Origin: Marinimicrobium sp.
GTDB taxonomy: Bacteria; Pseudomonadota; Gammaproteobacteria; Pseudomonadales; Cellvibrionaceae
NCBI GenBank assembly: GCA_027322215.1
Contig: DAHVRW010000002.1
Span: forward strand, 1-42,047
DNA length: 42,047 bases
Direction of reading: 5' to 3'
This document shows positions 17,232 to 25,171 of this stretch, one piece after another. Numbering within the stretch: the stretch's first letter is position 1; each line of letters begins with the position of its first letter. Position numbers and translations under genes: made by a program. The notes beneath the pieces were generated by a model. It saw nothing but the letters and a program-made list of their open reading frames with translations, was not told the origin of the DNA and did no database searches.

Positions 17232-19358
17232 ATGTCTGACGCAACACCTTCTAATCAGAAGCCGAGCGCCGGCTCGACTATTCTCCTTCCAGTATTTCTG
17301 CCCGCCGTCATTGTTATAGCGCTATTAGTGATCGGCACCATCAGCAACCCGACGCTGGCCGCTGAAGCCTTCAGCGCAACTCTCGCGTACATCATCAGCA
17401 CCTTTGGCTGGTTCTACATGTTGTCGGTAGCGTTTTTCCTGGTATTTATTGTCAGTATCGCGCTCACCAAATGGGGCCACATCAAGCTCGGGCCAGACCA
17501 TGCCGACCCTCAGTACAGCTTTCCTGCCTGGTTTGCGATGCTGTTTTCGGCCGGCTACGGCATTGCATTGCTGTTTTTTGGGGTGGCGGAACCTGTGTTG
17601 CACTTTGCCGCGCCTCCAGCGGGCGCTGCTGAGACGGTAGGCTCGGCCCGGCAAGCCATGCAAATCGCATTTTTCCATTGGGGTTTTCACATCTGGGCGA
17701 TTTACGGGTTAGTAGGGCTAGTGCTGGCTTACTTCGCGTTTCGCCACGGGCTGCCGCTGTCGGTGCGCTCGGCGCTGTATCCGCTGATCGGCGAAAAAAT
17801 CTACGGGCCGACTGGCCATGCCGTCGATGTGTTCGCCATTCTCGGCACTATGTTTGGTATCGCCACCACGCTGGGGCTGTCGGTCGCGCAAATTAACGCC
17901 GGCATGAATTATTTGTGGCCCTCCATTGCCGTGGGCCCAACCGTTCAAGTTACGACGATTGCCGTCATTACCGCGTTGACTACGGTGTCGGTTGTGGCGG
18001 GGATGGACAAGGGCATCAAGCGCCTGTCTCTTCTGAACATGACATTGGCAATTTCGCTAATGGTATTTGTGTTCGCGGTAGGCCCGACAATCCATATCTT
18101 GGAAACCTTCCTGCAAAATACGGGTAGCTATCTCAACAACATTGTGGAGCGCACGTTTAACCTTCAGGCGTACGAACGCTCAGACTGGATTGGCAACTGG
18201 ACGCTGTTTATTTTTGGCTGGACGATAGCGTGGGCCCCCTTTGTCGGGTTGTTTATTGCCAAAATTAGCCGCGGCCGCACCATTCGCCAATTTGTGATCG
18301 GTGTCATGCTGGTCCCGTCGATGTTCACCTTCTTGTGGTTTTCCGTCTTCGGTGACACCGCTTTGCATTTGATCATGCACGAGGGCTATACGAGCCTGAT
18401 CGGAGAGGTGCAAGCCGACCACGCCATCGCTTTGTTCAAGCTCCTGGAGGCGTTACCTCTGACGTCAATCGTCTCGTTTATTACGGTGCTGTTGATTGTC
18501 ACCTTCTTCGTTACCTCGGCGGATTCGGGAGCCCTTGTGATTGATTCCCTGGCCTCTGGCGGAGTCCTGCATACACCGGCGTGGCAGCGGTTATTCTGGG
18601 CTTGCTCGGCCGGTCTCGTGGCGGCAACGCTACTGGTAGCCGGTGGACTGAAAGCATTGCAAACCATGACTCTTGTCAGCGCATTGCCCTTCGCCATTAT
18701 CATGATCATTGCCGCTCTAGGTATGTGGCGAGCACTGGTCATTGAAGGGCACCACCATCGCAGCCTAAAGACAGGCGTACCGCAACGCCTGACCGGCACA
18801 TCGGGCCGCAGTTTGTGGCGACAGCGGCTGGCCGGGCTGGTCAGCTTCCCGCAAAAAGACGAAGTGTGGGAGTTTATGGCTTCCACCGTTAGCAAGGCCA
18901 TGCACCGGGTCGAGCGCGAGCTGAAAAAACAGGATTGGGATGCGCAGGTTCACACCGATGAAGAAAACGACCGGCTGTGGCTGGAGGTGATCAAAGAGGA
19001 GCATGTGGACTTCGTTTACGAAATTCGCTGCAAAGAACACGCCCTGCCGGATTACGCTTTCCCCGAAATGCCGCGCGGCGATGCAACTGACACGGTCTAT
19101 TATCGAGCGGAAGTATTCTTACGCCGCGGCGGCCAATCGTACGATATTTTTGGGTTCGATCAGCAGGATATTATTACCGATATCCTGGACCAGTTTGAAA
19201 AGCATCTGCACTTTCTGGATATATCGCCCGGCGTCTTGCCCTGGCGTATGGAAGAGCACGACGACATGCTCGCAACGCCCCCCGAGCCGCCGGAAGAGGA
19301 GCCCAGTGTAAAAGACCCTCAAAACGACGAGCCGGGAACGCCTCCGCGAGACCCGTAA
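17232..19358 (+). CDS. BCCT family transporter with long C-terminal domain
   Basis: A 708-aa inner-membrane secondary transporter of the betaine/choline/carnitine family, BetT-like in length. About 12 helices span residues 18-500, with GYGIALLFFGVAEP as the Gly-rich TM3, HWGFHIWAIY as TM4 and FVGLFIAKISRGRTIRQF after TM8. The TM4 aromatic residues W150, W155 and Y158 are kept. TM8 reads WTLFIFGWTIAW: by alignment with the usual FYWGWWxxW, two of the aromatic-box Trp are replaced (F328 and T331) while W330 and W334 remain, so the substrate may differ from glycine betaine. A cytoplasmic C-terminal domain of about 150-200 residues resembles that of BetT. AAGGA precedes the ATG. It heads a compact operon with an outer-membrane protein and a periplasmic binding protein. 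Confidence 0.93.
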   Translation: MSDATPSNQKPSAGSTILLPVFLPAVIVIALLVIGTISNPTLAAEAFSATLAYIISTFGWFYMLSVAFFLVFIVSIALTKWGHIKLGPDHADPQYSFPAWFAMLFSAGYGIALLFFGVAEPVLHFAAPPAGAAETVGSARQAMQIAFFHWGFHIWAIYGLVGLVLAYFAFRHGLPLSVRSALYPLIGEKIYGPTGHAVDVFAILGTMFGIATTLGLSVAQINAGMNYLWPSIAVGPTVQVTTIAVITALTTVSVVAGMDKGIKRLSLLNMTLAISLMVFVFAVGPTIHILETFLQNTGSYLNNIVERTFNLQAYERSDWIGNWTLFIFGWTIAWAPFVGLFIAKISRGRTIRQFVIGVMLVPSMFTFLWFSVFGDTALHLIMHEGYTSLIGEVQADHAIALFKLLEALPLTSIVSFITVLLIVTFFVTSADSGALVIDSLASGGVLHTPAWQRLFWACSAGLVAATLLVAGGLKALQTMTLVSALPFAIIMIIAALGMWRALVIEGHHHRSLKTGVPQRLTGTSGRSLWRQRLAGLVSFPQKDEVWEFMASTVSKAMHRVERELKKQDWDAQVHTDEENDRLWLEVIKEEHVDFVYEIRCKEHALPDYAFPEMPRGDATDTVYYRAEVFLRRGGQSYDIFGFDQQDIITDILDQFEKHLHFLDISPGVLPWRMEEHDDMLATPPEPPEEEPSVKDPQNDEPGTPPRDP

Positions 19359-19375
19359 AACAAGAGGAGGACGCA

Positions 19376-20662
19376 GTGCACCACGCAACCGGTCGAGAGT
19401 GCCGCTTCTGGTGGGCTGGCCTGGCGCTGCTCACGCCGTTATCAGCACTGGCAGAGCCGTCGTTGGACGAGCTGCTGAGAGAGGTTGAACGGCTCAAGGA
19501 ACGGGTTGAACAGCTTGAACGTGAGCGGGTCAGACCGGTACCGGCGCAAGAACTTAATCTGGGGCTCTCCATTTCCGGAACTGAACGGGCAGTCGAAGCG
19601 CCCGTGGAGGCCAAACCCACAGCGCCGGAAGTCCATGTGGGCGGCGCATTACGCTTCAACTTTGTTCATCGCGATTTTGTGGAGGCATCCGACGGCAAGC
19701 GCGGCGAAAGCGGTCTGGACGTCTTTCGGCTGAACGTCGAAGGGGCAATCGACAACATTCTGGTTTCCGCCGAATACCGTTTCTACTCCTACATGCACAC
19801 ACTGCACCACGGCTGGATTGGCTACCAGTTCGACGACAACAGCCAATTGCAGTTTGGTGTCCACCGCGTGCCGTTCGGCCTGCAACCCTACCCCGCCCAT
19901 AACGCCTGGTTCGGCGTTCCCTATTACACAGGGTTGGGTGACGATTACGACATGGGCATCAAGTACCAGCGTGAGGACGGACCCTGGCAATGGCAGCTGG
20001 CGTTTTACAAAAACGAAGAGCTGAACGACTCGACGAGCGCGGAGCGGTACTCGTTTGATCTGGTGCGGTCGGGCGATCAGCAGAATGAGGAAACTAACCA
20101 ATTCAATGGCCGCGGCGCCTTCACCTTCGGCTTAGGCACCGGCTGTGAAACCGAAACAGGCGCCTCACTGCAAGCCGGCGAGCTTTACAATCATATCACC
20201 GGTCGCCGTGGCGACCACTGGGCCGCAGCCGCGCATTTGGATAGCCGCTGTGGGCGTTGGCATGTTCAGCTATCGGGCATTCGCTACAACTACAGTCCCG
20301 CCAACCCGGAAGGTATGAATAACGACACCGTGCAGGTGGGCGCATTCGCCGGCACTTATGACGTTGCCAGCCGCGCCGATGTGTTAGTCGCCAACCTTGC
20401 CTATAACGTGCCGTCGCCGTGGAAACACATCGACAGCATCACCTGCTACAACGACTACTCCCAATTATTCAAAGACGACGCCCATTCGCGGGATTCGCGC
20501 ATTAACACCCTGGGTTGTGCCGTAGGTATGGGGCCCATATTCACTTATGTGGATTATATCCTCGCTAACAACATGGCCTATTTCGCCGAAGGCTCCATGG
20601 CCCAGGGCGGCGACAATGAATGGCACAGCCGATTTAATGTCAATCTGGGTTTCTACTGGTGA
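19376..20662 (+). CDS. Outer-membrane porin-like beta-barrel protein
   Basis: A 428-aa exported protein starting at GTG with GGAGG six bases upstream. A signal peptide ends near LSALA. A short coiled coil (LDELLREVERLKERVEQLE) follows, as in trimeric porins with a periplasmic N-terminal helix. The remainder alternates like a beta barrel, begins VHVGGALRFNFVHRDF and ends in an aromatic residue (FNVNLGFYW), the usual outer-membrane assembly signal. It resembles the OprO/OprP-like porin superfamily, but I cannot assign a substrate. Four cysteines lie within the barrel region, which is unusual for a porin and could allow disulfides. It is 17 bases after the BCCT gene and overlaps the binding-protein gene by four bases. 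Confidence 0.78.
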   Translation: MHHATGRECRFWWAGLALLTPLSALAEPSLDELLREVERLKERVEQLERERVRPVPAQELNLGLSISGTERAVEAPVEAKPTAPEVHVGGALRFNFVHRDFVEASDGKRGESGLDVFRLNVEGAIDNILVSAEYRFYSYMHTLHHGWIGYQFDDNSQLQFGVHRVPFGLQPYPAHNAWFGVPYYTGLGDDYDMGIKYQREDGPWQWQLAFYKNEELNDSTSAERYSFDLVRSGDQQNEETNQFNGRGAFTFGLGTGCETETGASLQAGELYNHITGRRGDHWAAAAHLDSRCGRWHVQLSGIRYNYSPANPEGMNNDTVQVGAFAGTYDVASRADVLVANLAYNVPSPWKHIDSITCYNDYSQLFKDDAHSRDSRINTLGCAVGMGPIFTYVDYILANNMAYFAEGSMAQGGDNEWHSRFNVNLGFYW

Positions 20663-21756
20663 ACATGATGAAACGATACCGCTCCAGGCTGTTGCTCTTA
20701 CTCTGCATGCTCGGTGCCCACAGCGCCCACGCGCAGCAGGAACTGAACGTCGTCTCCTGGGATGGAGCCTACGTCAAAAGTCAGATTCTGGGTTTTATTC
20801 GCCCCTATGAAGAGCACGCCAACATCCGGGTGAATGTGCTGCAATATACCGGCGGCATCGACGAGATCCGGCGGCAGGTGCGGGCCTGGAACGTGCAATG
20901 GGACGTGGTGGACCTGGAACTGTTCGATGCCATTCGCGCTTGCAACGAAGGGCTGTTAGAACACATTGACCCCAAAACGCTGCCCGATGCACCCGATGGC
21001 ACAACGGCGCAAGATGATTTTATTCCGGTCAGTCTGATGCCCTGCGGCGTAGGCAACGTCGTCGGCTCCACCGTGGTCAGCTACCGGCAGGATAAATTCA
21101 AAGAACCGCCAGGCCGCCTGGAAGATTTTTTTGATCTGAAAAAGTACCCCGGCCGTCGCGGCCTGCGGCGCAGCCCACAAGGCAACCTGGAATGGGCGTT
21201 AATCGCCGACGGCGTCGCCACAGAAGACGTGTACAAAGTGCTCTCCACCGAGGAAGGGCTCGACCGCGCGTTTCGGGTATTAAACCGCATCAAGCCCTAC
21301 ATAGAATGGTGGCGCACCGGCGAAGAAGCCGTACGGCTATTGGAAACCAACGCCGTTGCCATGTCATCGGCGTACAGCGGCCGGTTGGACGACGCCGTCC
21401 AGCGCGGTGAGCCGCTGGCCATTGTCTGGGATCATCAAGTGTGGTTTTACGATGTGTGGGCCATTCCCAAAAATGGCCGTCGTACCGAGCAGGCGATGGA
21501 TTTTGTGCGTTACGCCACTACCACCCAAAGCCTCGCGGCCCAAGCCCGCTACATTCCCTATGGCCCGGTTCGCCAATCCTCCATGGCGCTATTGGAGCCC
21601 GAACTGCGCGAGCGCTTGCCCACTTCCCGAAAAAATCTGCGTACCGCCATTGAACTGAACGCCGGGTGGTGGTCCGAAAACCTGGACCGCATTGCTCCAC
21701 GCTTTGAGCGCTGGGCCGACCGACCCGTTATGGTGCCACGCAAGCTGCCCCGTTAG
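20659..21756 (+). CDS. Periplasmic solute-binding protein, PotD/PotF-like (COG0687)
   Basis: A 365-aa exported binding protein. A signal peptide ends at AHSAHA. The mature protein begins LNVVSWDGAYVKSQ, the opening strand typical of spermidine/putrescine-type ABC binding proteins, and later shows TGGIDEIRRQV, WDVVDLE, DFFDLKKYPGRRGLR and HQVWFYDVWAIPKNGRR, all usual for that family. The GTG at 20659 overlaps the porin stop; in-frame ATGs at 20665 and 20668 are alternatives with no clear ribosome site, so coupling to the porin gene is likely. No ABC permease or ATPase gene lies in or next to the operon. The ligand may be a polyamine, amino-acid derivative or quaternary amine. Confidence 0.88.
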   Translation: MNMMKRYRSRLLLLLCMLGAHSAHAQQELNVVSWDGAYVKSQILGFIRPYEEHANIRVNVLQYTGGIDEIRRQVRAWNVQWDVVDLELFDAIRACNEGLLEHIDPKTLPDAPDGTTAQDDFIPVSLMPCGVGNVVGSTVVSYRQDKFKEPPGRLEDFFDLKKYPGRRGLRRSPQGNLEWALIADGVATEDVYKVLSTEEGLDRAFRVLNRIKPYIEWWRTGEEAVRLLETNAVAMSSAYSGRLDDAVQRGEPLAIVWDHQVWFYDVWAIPKNGRRTEQAMDFVRYATTTQSLAAQARYIPYGPVRQSSMALLEPELRERLPTSRKNLRTAIELNAGWWSENLDRIAPRFERWADRPVMVPRKLPR

Positions 21757-21934
21757 TTCGTGGTTGCAGGATCGGTTACCCACGCTGCCAGCCTGGTTGT
21801 TCAGCCAGGGTCCAGTGGCTGCGCGACTACAAACTGTTGAGTGTCCGTCACCAAACTCTCTTCTGTGCGACGCTAACCCGGGCTAATCATTGGGTGTTCT
21901 TTTTTGTGCGTCTGTCGTTCAGCGGGGCGCACGG

Positions 21935-22642
21935 TTAGCGGCGATCCAGTGTTTTTTGCATAGAGCGCAGCATACTCTCCCCTTCGGTTAACTGCCCTTT
22001 GCAGCGGGTGGGTAATTCCCAGCCTGTTGTCGTTCCCTGCGCATCGCTTGCGCTACGCATACAGGTGCCGTTGCCCAGGTCTACCCAGGTTGTGCCAGTG
22101 GCATCCCGCCAACTGAATAGCTCGGGCTTTTCGGTGTTGTGCAAGCGCTCGCGCCGTGCGCGGGCGCCTCTGATTTGGCCTCTGAGGCCCGGATGAAACA
22201 CATTGCCGGGCGCTGGTTCGCTGGTGATAGGTAGGTGGTGCGGGGTGATATCCAGAGCGCGAGTATCAATCCGGGGTGCATCCTGGGTAATCACTTCGGT
22301 TGCTGCTGTGTTGTCAGGTAGTGAGGGAAGCTCTGGTGTGATGGGCTCTTCCACCGCTGGGGACTCCTGCTCCAGCACGGTTTCTGGTACGGCTATGTCG
22401 GTCACAGCCGTATTGAGAGTGATGCGCACGCTCGGCGCAGGGGCTATTGACTTCACATCGGTTGGCCGAGTTGCCCATATTGACAGCAGGATGGCGTGCA
22501 CCAGCAGGGAAGCCAACAAAGTTAACCATAGGGTTCTACCGGCGCCTTGGCGCGGCGGTTCAACCTCGCTTAAAGTGCCACTGCGTGCCAGGGAAGCCAG
22601 ATGCAGGGAGCAAAAGTCCCCTGCCGGCAGATCTTGATCCAT
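21935..22642 (-). CDS. Single-pass membrane protein with TonB-like layout
   Basis: I do not recognise a family with certainty. From the ATG at 22642 (MDQDLPAGDF) the product is 235 aa: about 40 cytoplasmic residues, one membrane helix (LWLTLLASLLVHAILLSIWA, about 39-58), a Pro/Glu/Thr-rich stretch (about 65-140) and a C-terminal globular part with WRDATGTTWVDLGNGTCMRS and two Cys. This layout resembles TonB-type or cell-envelope anchor proteins, but the usual TonB C-terminal sequence is not evident and there are no exbB/exbD neighbours. The track's TTG start at 22702 adds 20 basic residues and is less likely. It converges on the binding-protein gene. Confidence 0.6.
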   Translation of the reverse strand: MDQDLPAGDFCSLHLASLARSGTLSEVEPPRQGAGRTLWLTLLASLLVHAILLSIWATRPTDVKSIAPAPSVRITLNTAVTDIAVPETVLEQESPAVEEPITPELPSLPDNTAATEVITQDAPRIDTRALDITPHHLPITSEPAPGNVFHPGLRGQIRGARARRERLHNTEKPELFSWRDATGTTWVDLGNGTCMRSASDAQGTTTGWELPTRCKGQLTEGESMLRSMQKTLDRR

Positions 22643-22830
22643 AAAATCGTCGCGTGATGGTCCGGTCTTCCGAGACCGGCAGGCGCGGCGAGAGTTCCCC
22701 AAGGGCTTGATGGCGACACAGTACGAAATGGAGGGTGCAGCAGCTTCATTCGGCTAATTGCAGCATAGGAGCTCGTCGAATTGTCGTCGATCAGTTGCCG
22801 CCAATTTAAACTAGGTGTCTTGATGGGACC

Positions 22831-22955
22831 AATGAGGTCAGAGTCGTTGATCGCTGAACGACTGGTATATTTGCTAGACGCTCATTTGCTATTCCGTGAA
22901 ATGAGATCATTCCTAATGGACGTGTTTGTCTAACATCATTGACTCTGACTTCATT
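22831..22955. repeat. 15-bp inverted repeat around the end of the small membrane gene
   Basis: AATGAGGTCAGAGTC (22831-22845) is the reverse complement, with one mismatch, of GACTCTGACTTCATT (22941-22955). A third related copy, AATGGAGTCAGAATC, lies at 23432-23446 in the same orientation as the first. The second and third copies flank the 143-aa membrane gene as inverted repeats with 13/15 matches. Confidence 0.5.
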
Positions 22956-23382
22956 GATTTTTATCTTTTGTGTCGGGCCGGTAAAACACGAGCCAATAGC
23001 ACAACAGACTAGCGCCGGCTACCGGAAAGATAAAACCCAGCAACACGATGGCGTTGCCCAAATTGGACGTGCCGCTACCAAAAATAAATATAAAACCTGC
23101 AAAACAAGCCACTACAGCCATGCCGGCGGCGAGTGCGTGACGGAGAAGAAACGAGGCGGGAGCGGTGCCGAGGATGCGCAAAAAGAAATACCACAACAAC
23201 GATCCGCTGACACCAAAAAGAATAAATCCCATCATCGCCACTAAATAGGGCAGCGTAAATGACTCGGCAAACACGTCCTTGCCCGTGGCCAGATCATAGA
23301 GCACCGTAGACGCCGCCAACACAGTGGCCAGCGTAAAAAGCGCGAGCACAATAGAGCCTAAAATTTTTCCGTATTCACGCAT
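22951..23382 (-). CDS. Small four-helix inner-membrane protein of unknown function
   Basis: A 143-aa protein that I cannot assign to a family. Four hydrophobic segments are visible, at about residues 7-28, 44-68, 82-104 and 111-133, with a short charged tail (FYRPDTKDKNQ). The second segment ends in LLWYFFLRI. There is no signal peptide separate from the first helix. Related 15-bp repeats lie at both ends of the gene. It is separated from the rpmBG operon by the rpmG terminator and so has its own promoter within 23383-23530, where I see a short direct repeat (CCTATCTACTA twice, at 23502 and 23516) but no convincing -35/-10 pair. Confidence 0.7.
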   Translation of the reverse strand: MREYGKILGSIVLALFTLATVLAASTVLYDLATGKDVFAESFTLPYLVAMMGFILFGVSGSLLWYFFLRILGTAPASFLLRHALAAGMAVVACFAGFIFIFGSGTSNLGNAIVLLGFIFPVAGASLLCYWLVFYRPDTKDKNQ

Positions 23383-23530
23383 CAGCTTTTTCGTCGCACA
23401 CGGTCAGCACCGCAAAGCCGTCGGCGAGATCAATGGAGTCAGAATCATCGGTGGCTGAAAGACCTGTTATCCCGTTTTATTTCGGGGTGTTTAACACAAC
23501 CCCTATCTACTATTTCCTATCTACTAGCCA

Positions 23531-23564
23531 AAAACACAAAAACCCGGCACCAGGCCGGGTTTTC
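23531..23564 (-). terminator. Rho-independent terminator of rpmB-rpmG
   Basis: AACCCGGC-ACCAG-GCCGGGTT gives an 8-bp stem (23541-23561), extended by A/T pairs and followed on the minus strand by TTTTTGTGTTTTTGG. It lies about 40 bases after the rpmG stop. Confidence 0.9.
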
Positions 23565-23604
23565 AGAAGCAGCCCACCGTATGCGGCAGGCATACAAAAT
23601 CAAT

Positions 23605-23760
23605 TTACTTGATTTTGCCTTCTTTGTAGATCACGTGCTTGCGGACCACGGGATCAAACTTTTTGATCTCCATTTTGCCGGGCATGTTCCGCTTGTTTTT
23701 GTCGGTGGTGTAAAAATGACCAGTGCCGGCGGTAGAGTTCAAACGAATTTTATCGCGCAT
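23605..23760 (-). CDS. rpmG: 50S ribosomal protein L33
   Basis: Too short for the ORF track. The minus strand from the ATG at 23760 encodes 51 aa beginning [19 protein letters not shown] and ending [14 protein letters not shown], the complete L33 sequence pattern. The Cys pairs that bind zinc in C+ paralogues are absent, so this is the zinc-independent form. It follows rpmB by 15 bases and precedes a terminator, the usual rpmB-rpmG operon. Confidence 0.97.
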   Translation of the reverse strand: MRDKIRLNSTAGTGHFYTTDKNKRNMPGKMEIKKFDPVVRKHVIYKEGKIK

Positions 23761-23775
23761 GGAAATATCTCCTGA

Positions 23776-24012
23776 TTAAACTTTTTCGCCGCGCGCACGC
23801 AGCTCAGCCAGCACAGTTTCGATGCCGCGCTTGTCAATTACACGCATGCCTTTAGCGGAAACGCGCAGCTTCACAAAGCGCTTCTCAGCTTCGACCCAAA
23901 AGCGGTGGCTGTGCAAATTAGGCAAAAAACGACGCTTGGTGTGGTTTTTTGCGTGAGAAACGTTGTTTCCAGTAATCGGGCGCTTGCCGGTTACCTGACA
24001 TACCTTGGACAT
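23776..24012 (-). CDS. rpmB: 50S ribosomal protein L28
   Basis: A 78-aa protein matching L28 in length and sequence: [21 protein letters not shown] at the N-terminus, then [16 protein letters not shown] and the C-terminal helix [12 protein letters not shown]. It contributes to the large subunit and to assembly of the 70S interface. It is the first gene of the operon, with rpmG 15 bases downstream. A promoter candidate lies about 180 bases upstream, leaving a leader of about 170 bases in which I recognise no known regulatory RNA. Confidence 0.98.
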   Translation of the reverse strand: MSKVCQVTGKRPITGNNVSHAKNHTKRRFLPNLHSHRFWVEAEKRFVKLRVSAKGMRVIDKRGIETVLAELRARGEKV

Positions 24013-24192
24013 GGTCTTGCCTCGTAAATGATTTCAGCGCGCTGCGCTGCGGGTTCGCCTTACAAACAGGCCCCACAGCCCGCACCCGGGGTGTATGAGC
24101 AGCCTATTCTTTCCTGTTCACGGCCTCGTGGCTGGGCGTTCGAGGCGAAAAACACCGACGCCGGGCGCATCATCGGCCGCAGAGAGCCGCGT

Positions 24193-24221
24193 TTTATACC
24201 AAAACAGGCCCACAATAGCAA
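24193..24221 (-). promoter_or_regulatory. Sigma70-type promoter for rpmB-rpmG
   Basis: On the minus strand TTGCTA (24221-24216), a 17-base spacer and TATAAA (24198-24193) form a good housekeeping promoter, with 4/6 and 5/6 matches, in the gap between radC and rpmB and facing rpmB. Confidence 0.6.
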
Positions 24222-24289
24222 CGACCAAATGCAAATCTACCCACGTTTTTGGGTTTTTCGCCGCATTCTCACCGAAATTGAAGCCCACC

Positions 24290-24964
24290 TCACAGCCAGC
24301 CCCGCTCGGCAAAAGACACCACCTCGGCATCGCCCACCACCATATGATCCAGCACCCGCACCCCCACCAAATCCAGCGCTTTTTGCAGACGTTCGGTAAT
24401 ACGGCGGTCGGCGTCGCTGGGCTCGGCGACCCCAGAGGGGTGGTTGTGGGCCAAAATCACGGCCGCCGCGTTACGAGCCAGTGTCGCCTTGACCACTTCT
24501 CGCGGGTAAACGTTGGCGCTGTCAATGGTGCCAAAAAACAGCTCCTCGTAGGTGAGCAAGCGGTGCTGGCTATCCAAAAACAATACGGCGAACACCTCCT
24601 GTGGCCGATGTCGCAGGTGACTGCTCAGGTAGCGTCGCACCAAATCGGGGCTGGTGAGCAACTCGCCCTCGCTCATGTTCGCCGACAAGTGCCGACGCCC
24701 CATCTCCAGCACCGCCTGCAGCTGGGCATACTTGGCTGGGCCCAGCCCCTGGCCCTGGCAGAACTCATCCTGATCCGCCTCCAGCAACGGCCTTAAACCA
24801 CCGAAGCGCAGGAGCAGATCCCGGGCAAGGTCCACAGCGGATTTGCCGGCACAGCCAGTGCGTAGAAAGATGGCCAGAAGCTCAGCGTCAGAAAGCGCGT
24901 TAGGCCCCCGGCTGAGCAACTTTTCTCGTGGGCGTTCGGCCTCCGGCCATTGCGCGATGGACAT
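24290..24964 (-). CDS. radC: RadC family JAMM/MPN-domain protein
   Basis: A 224-aa protein of the RadC (UPF0758) family at normal length. The N-terminal helix-hairpin-helix region reads [26 protein letters not shown]. The C-terminal MPN domain carries the metal motif [19 protein letters not shown] (H-x-H ... S ... D), after [16 protein letters not shown]. It was once thought to be a DNA repair factor; its true activity is not established and a metalloprotease-like role is possible. AAGGAGG precedes the ATG. It is divergent from coaBC, the usual arrangement near Pseudomonas rpmBG. Confidence 0.95.
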   Translation of the reverse strand: MSIAQWPEAERPREKLLSRGPNALSDAELLAIFLRTGCAGKSAVDLARDLLLRFGGLRPLLEADQDEFCQGQGLGPAKYAQLQAVLEMGRRHLSANMSEGELLTSPDLVRRYLSSHLRHRPQEVFAVLFLDSQHRLLTYEELFFGTIDSANVYPREVVKATLARNAAAVILAHNHPSGVAEPSDADRRITERLQKALDLVGVRVLDHMVVGDAEVVSFAERGWL

Positions 24965-25171
24965 AGCAACCTCCTTGTTGTTTATGCGGGTATAACACCT
25001 TTATATAGAAGCACCTGCCCAGCCGGCATCTCTCGGGGCGGTTTATAACTACCTTAATGAGATAATCGGCCTGAGCTGGGGAAATAAGCCCAAATCATCG
25101 GCTCAGTAGAGTCTCTGGCGCAGAGAATGGTATCTTAGCACCTTCCAGTCAAGCCCTTGCGGACCACCTTC

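Noticed and set aside
20659-21756. Binding protein as part of an ordinary polyamine ABC importer
   Set aside because: No permease or ATPase gene lies on either side; the next gene is a convergent unrelated protein.
22951-23382. Insertion sequence call for the repeat-flanked membrane gene
   Set aside because: There is no transposase, the repeats are imperfect and no target duplication was seen, so only repeats are reported.
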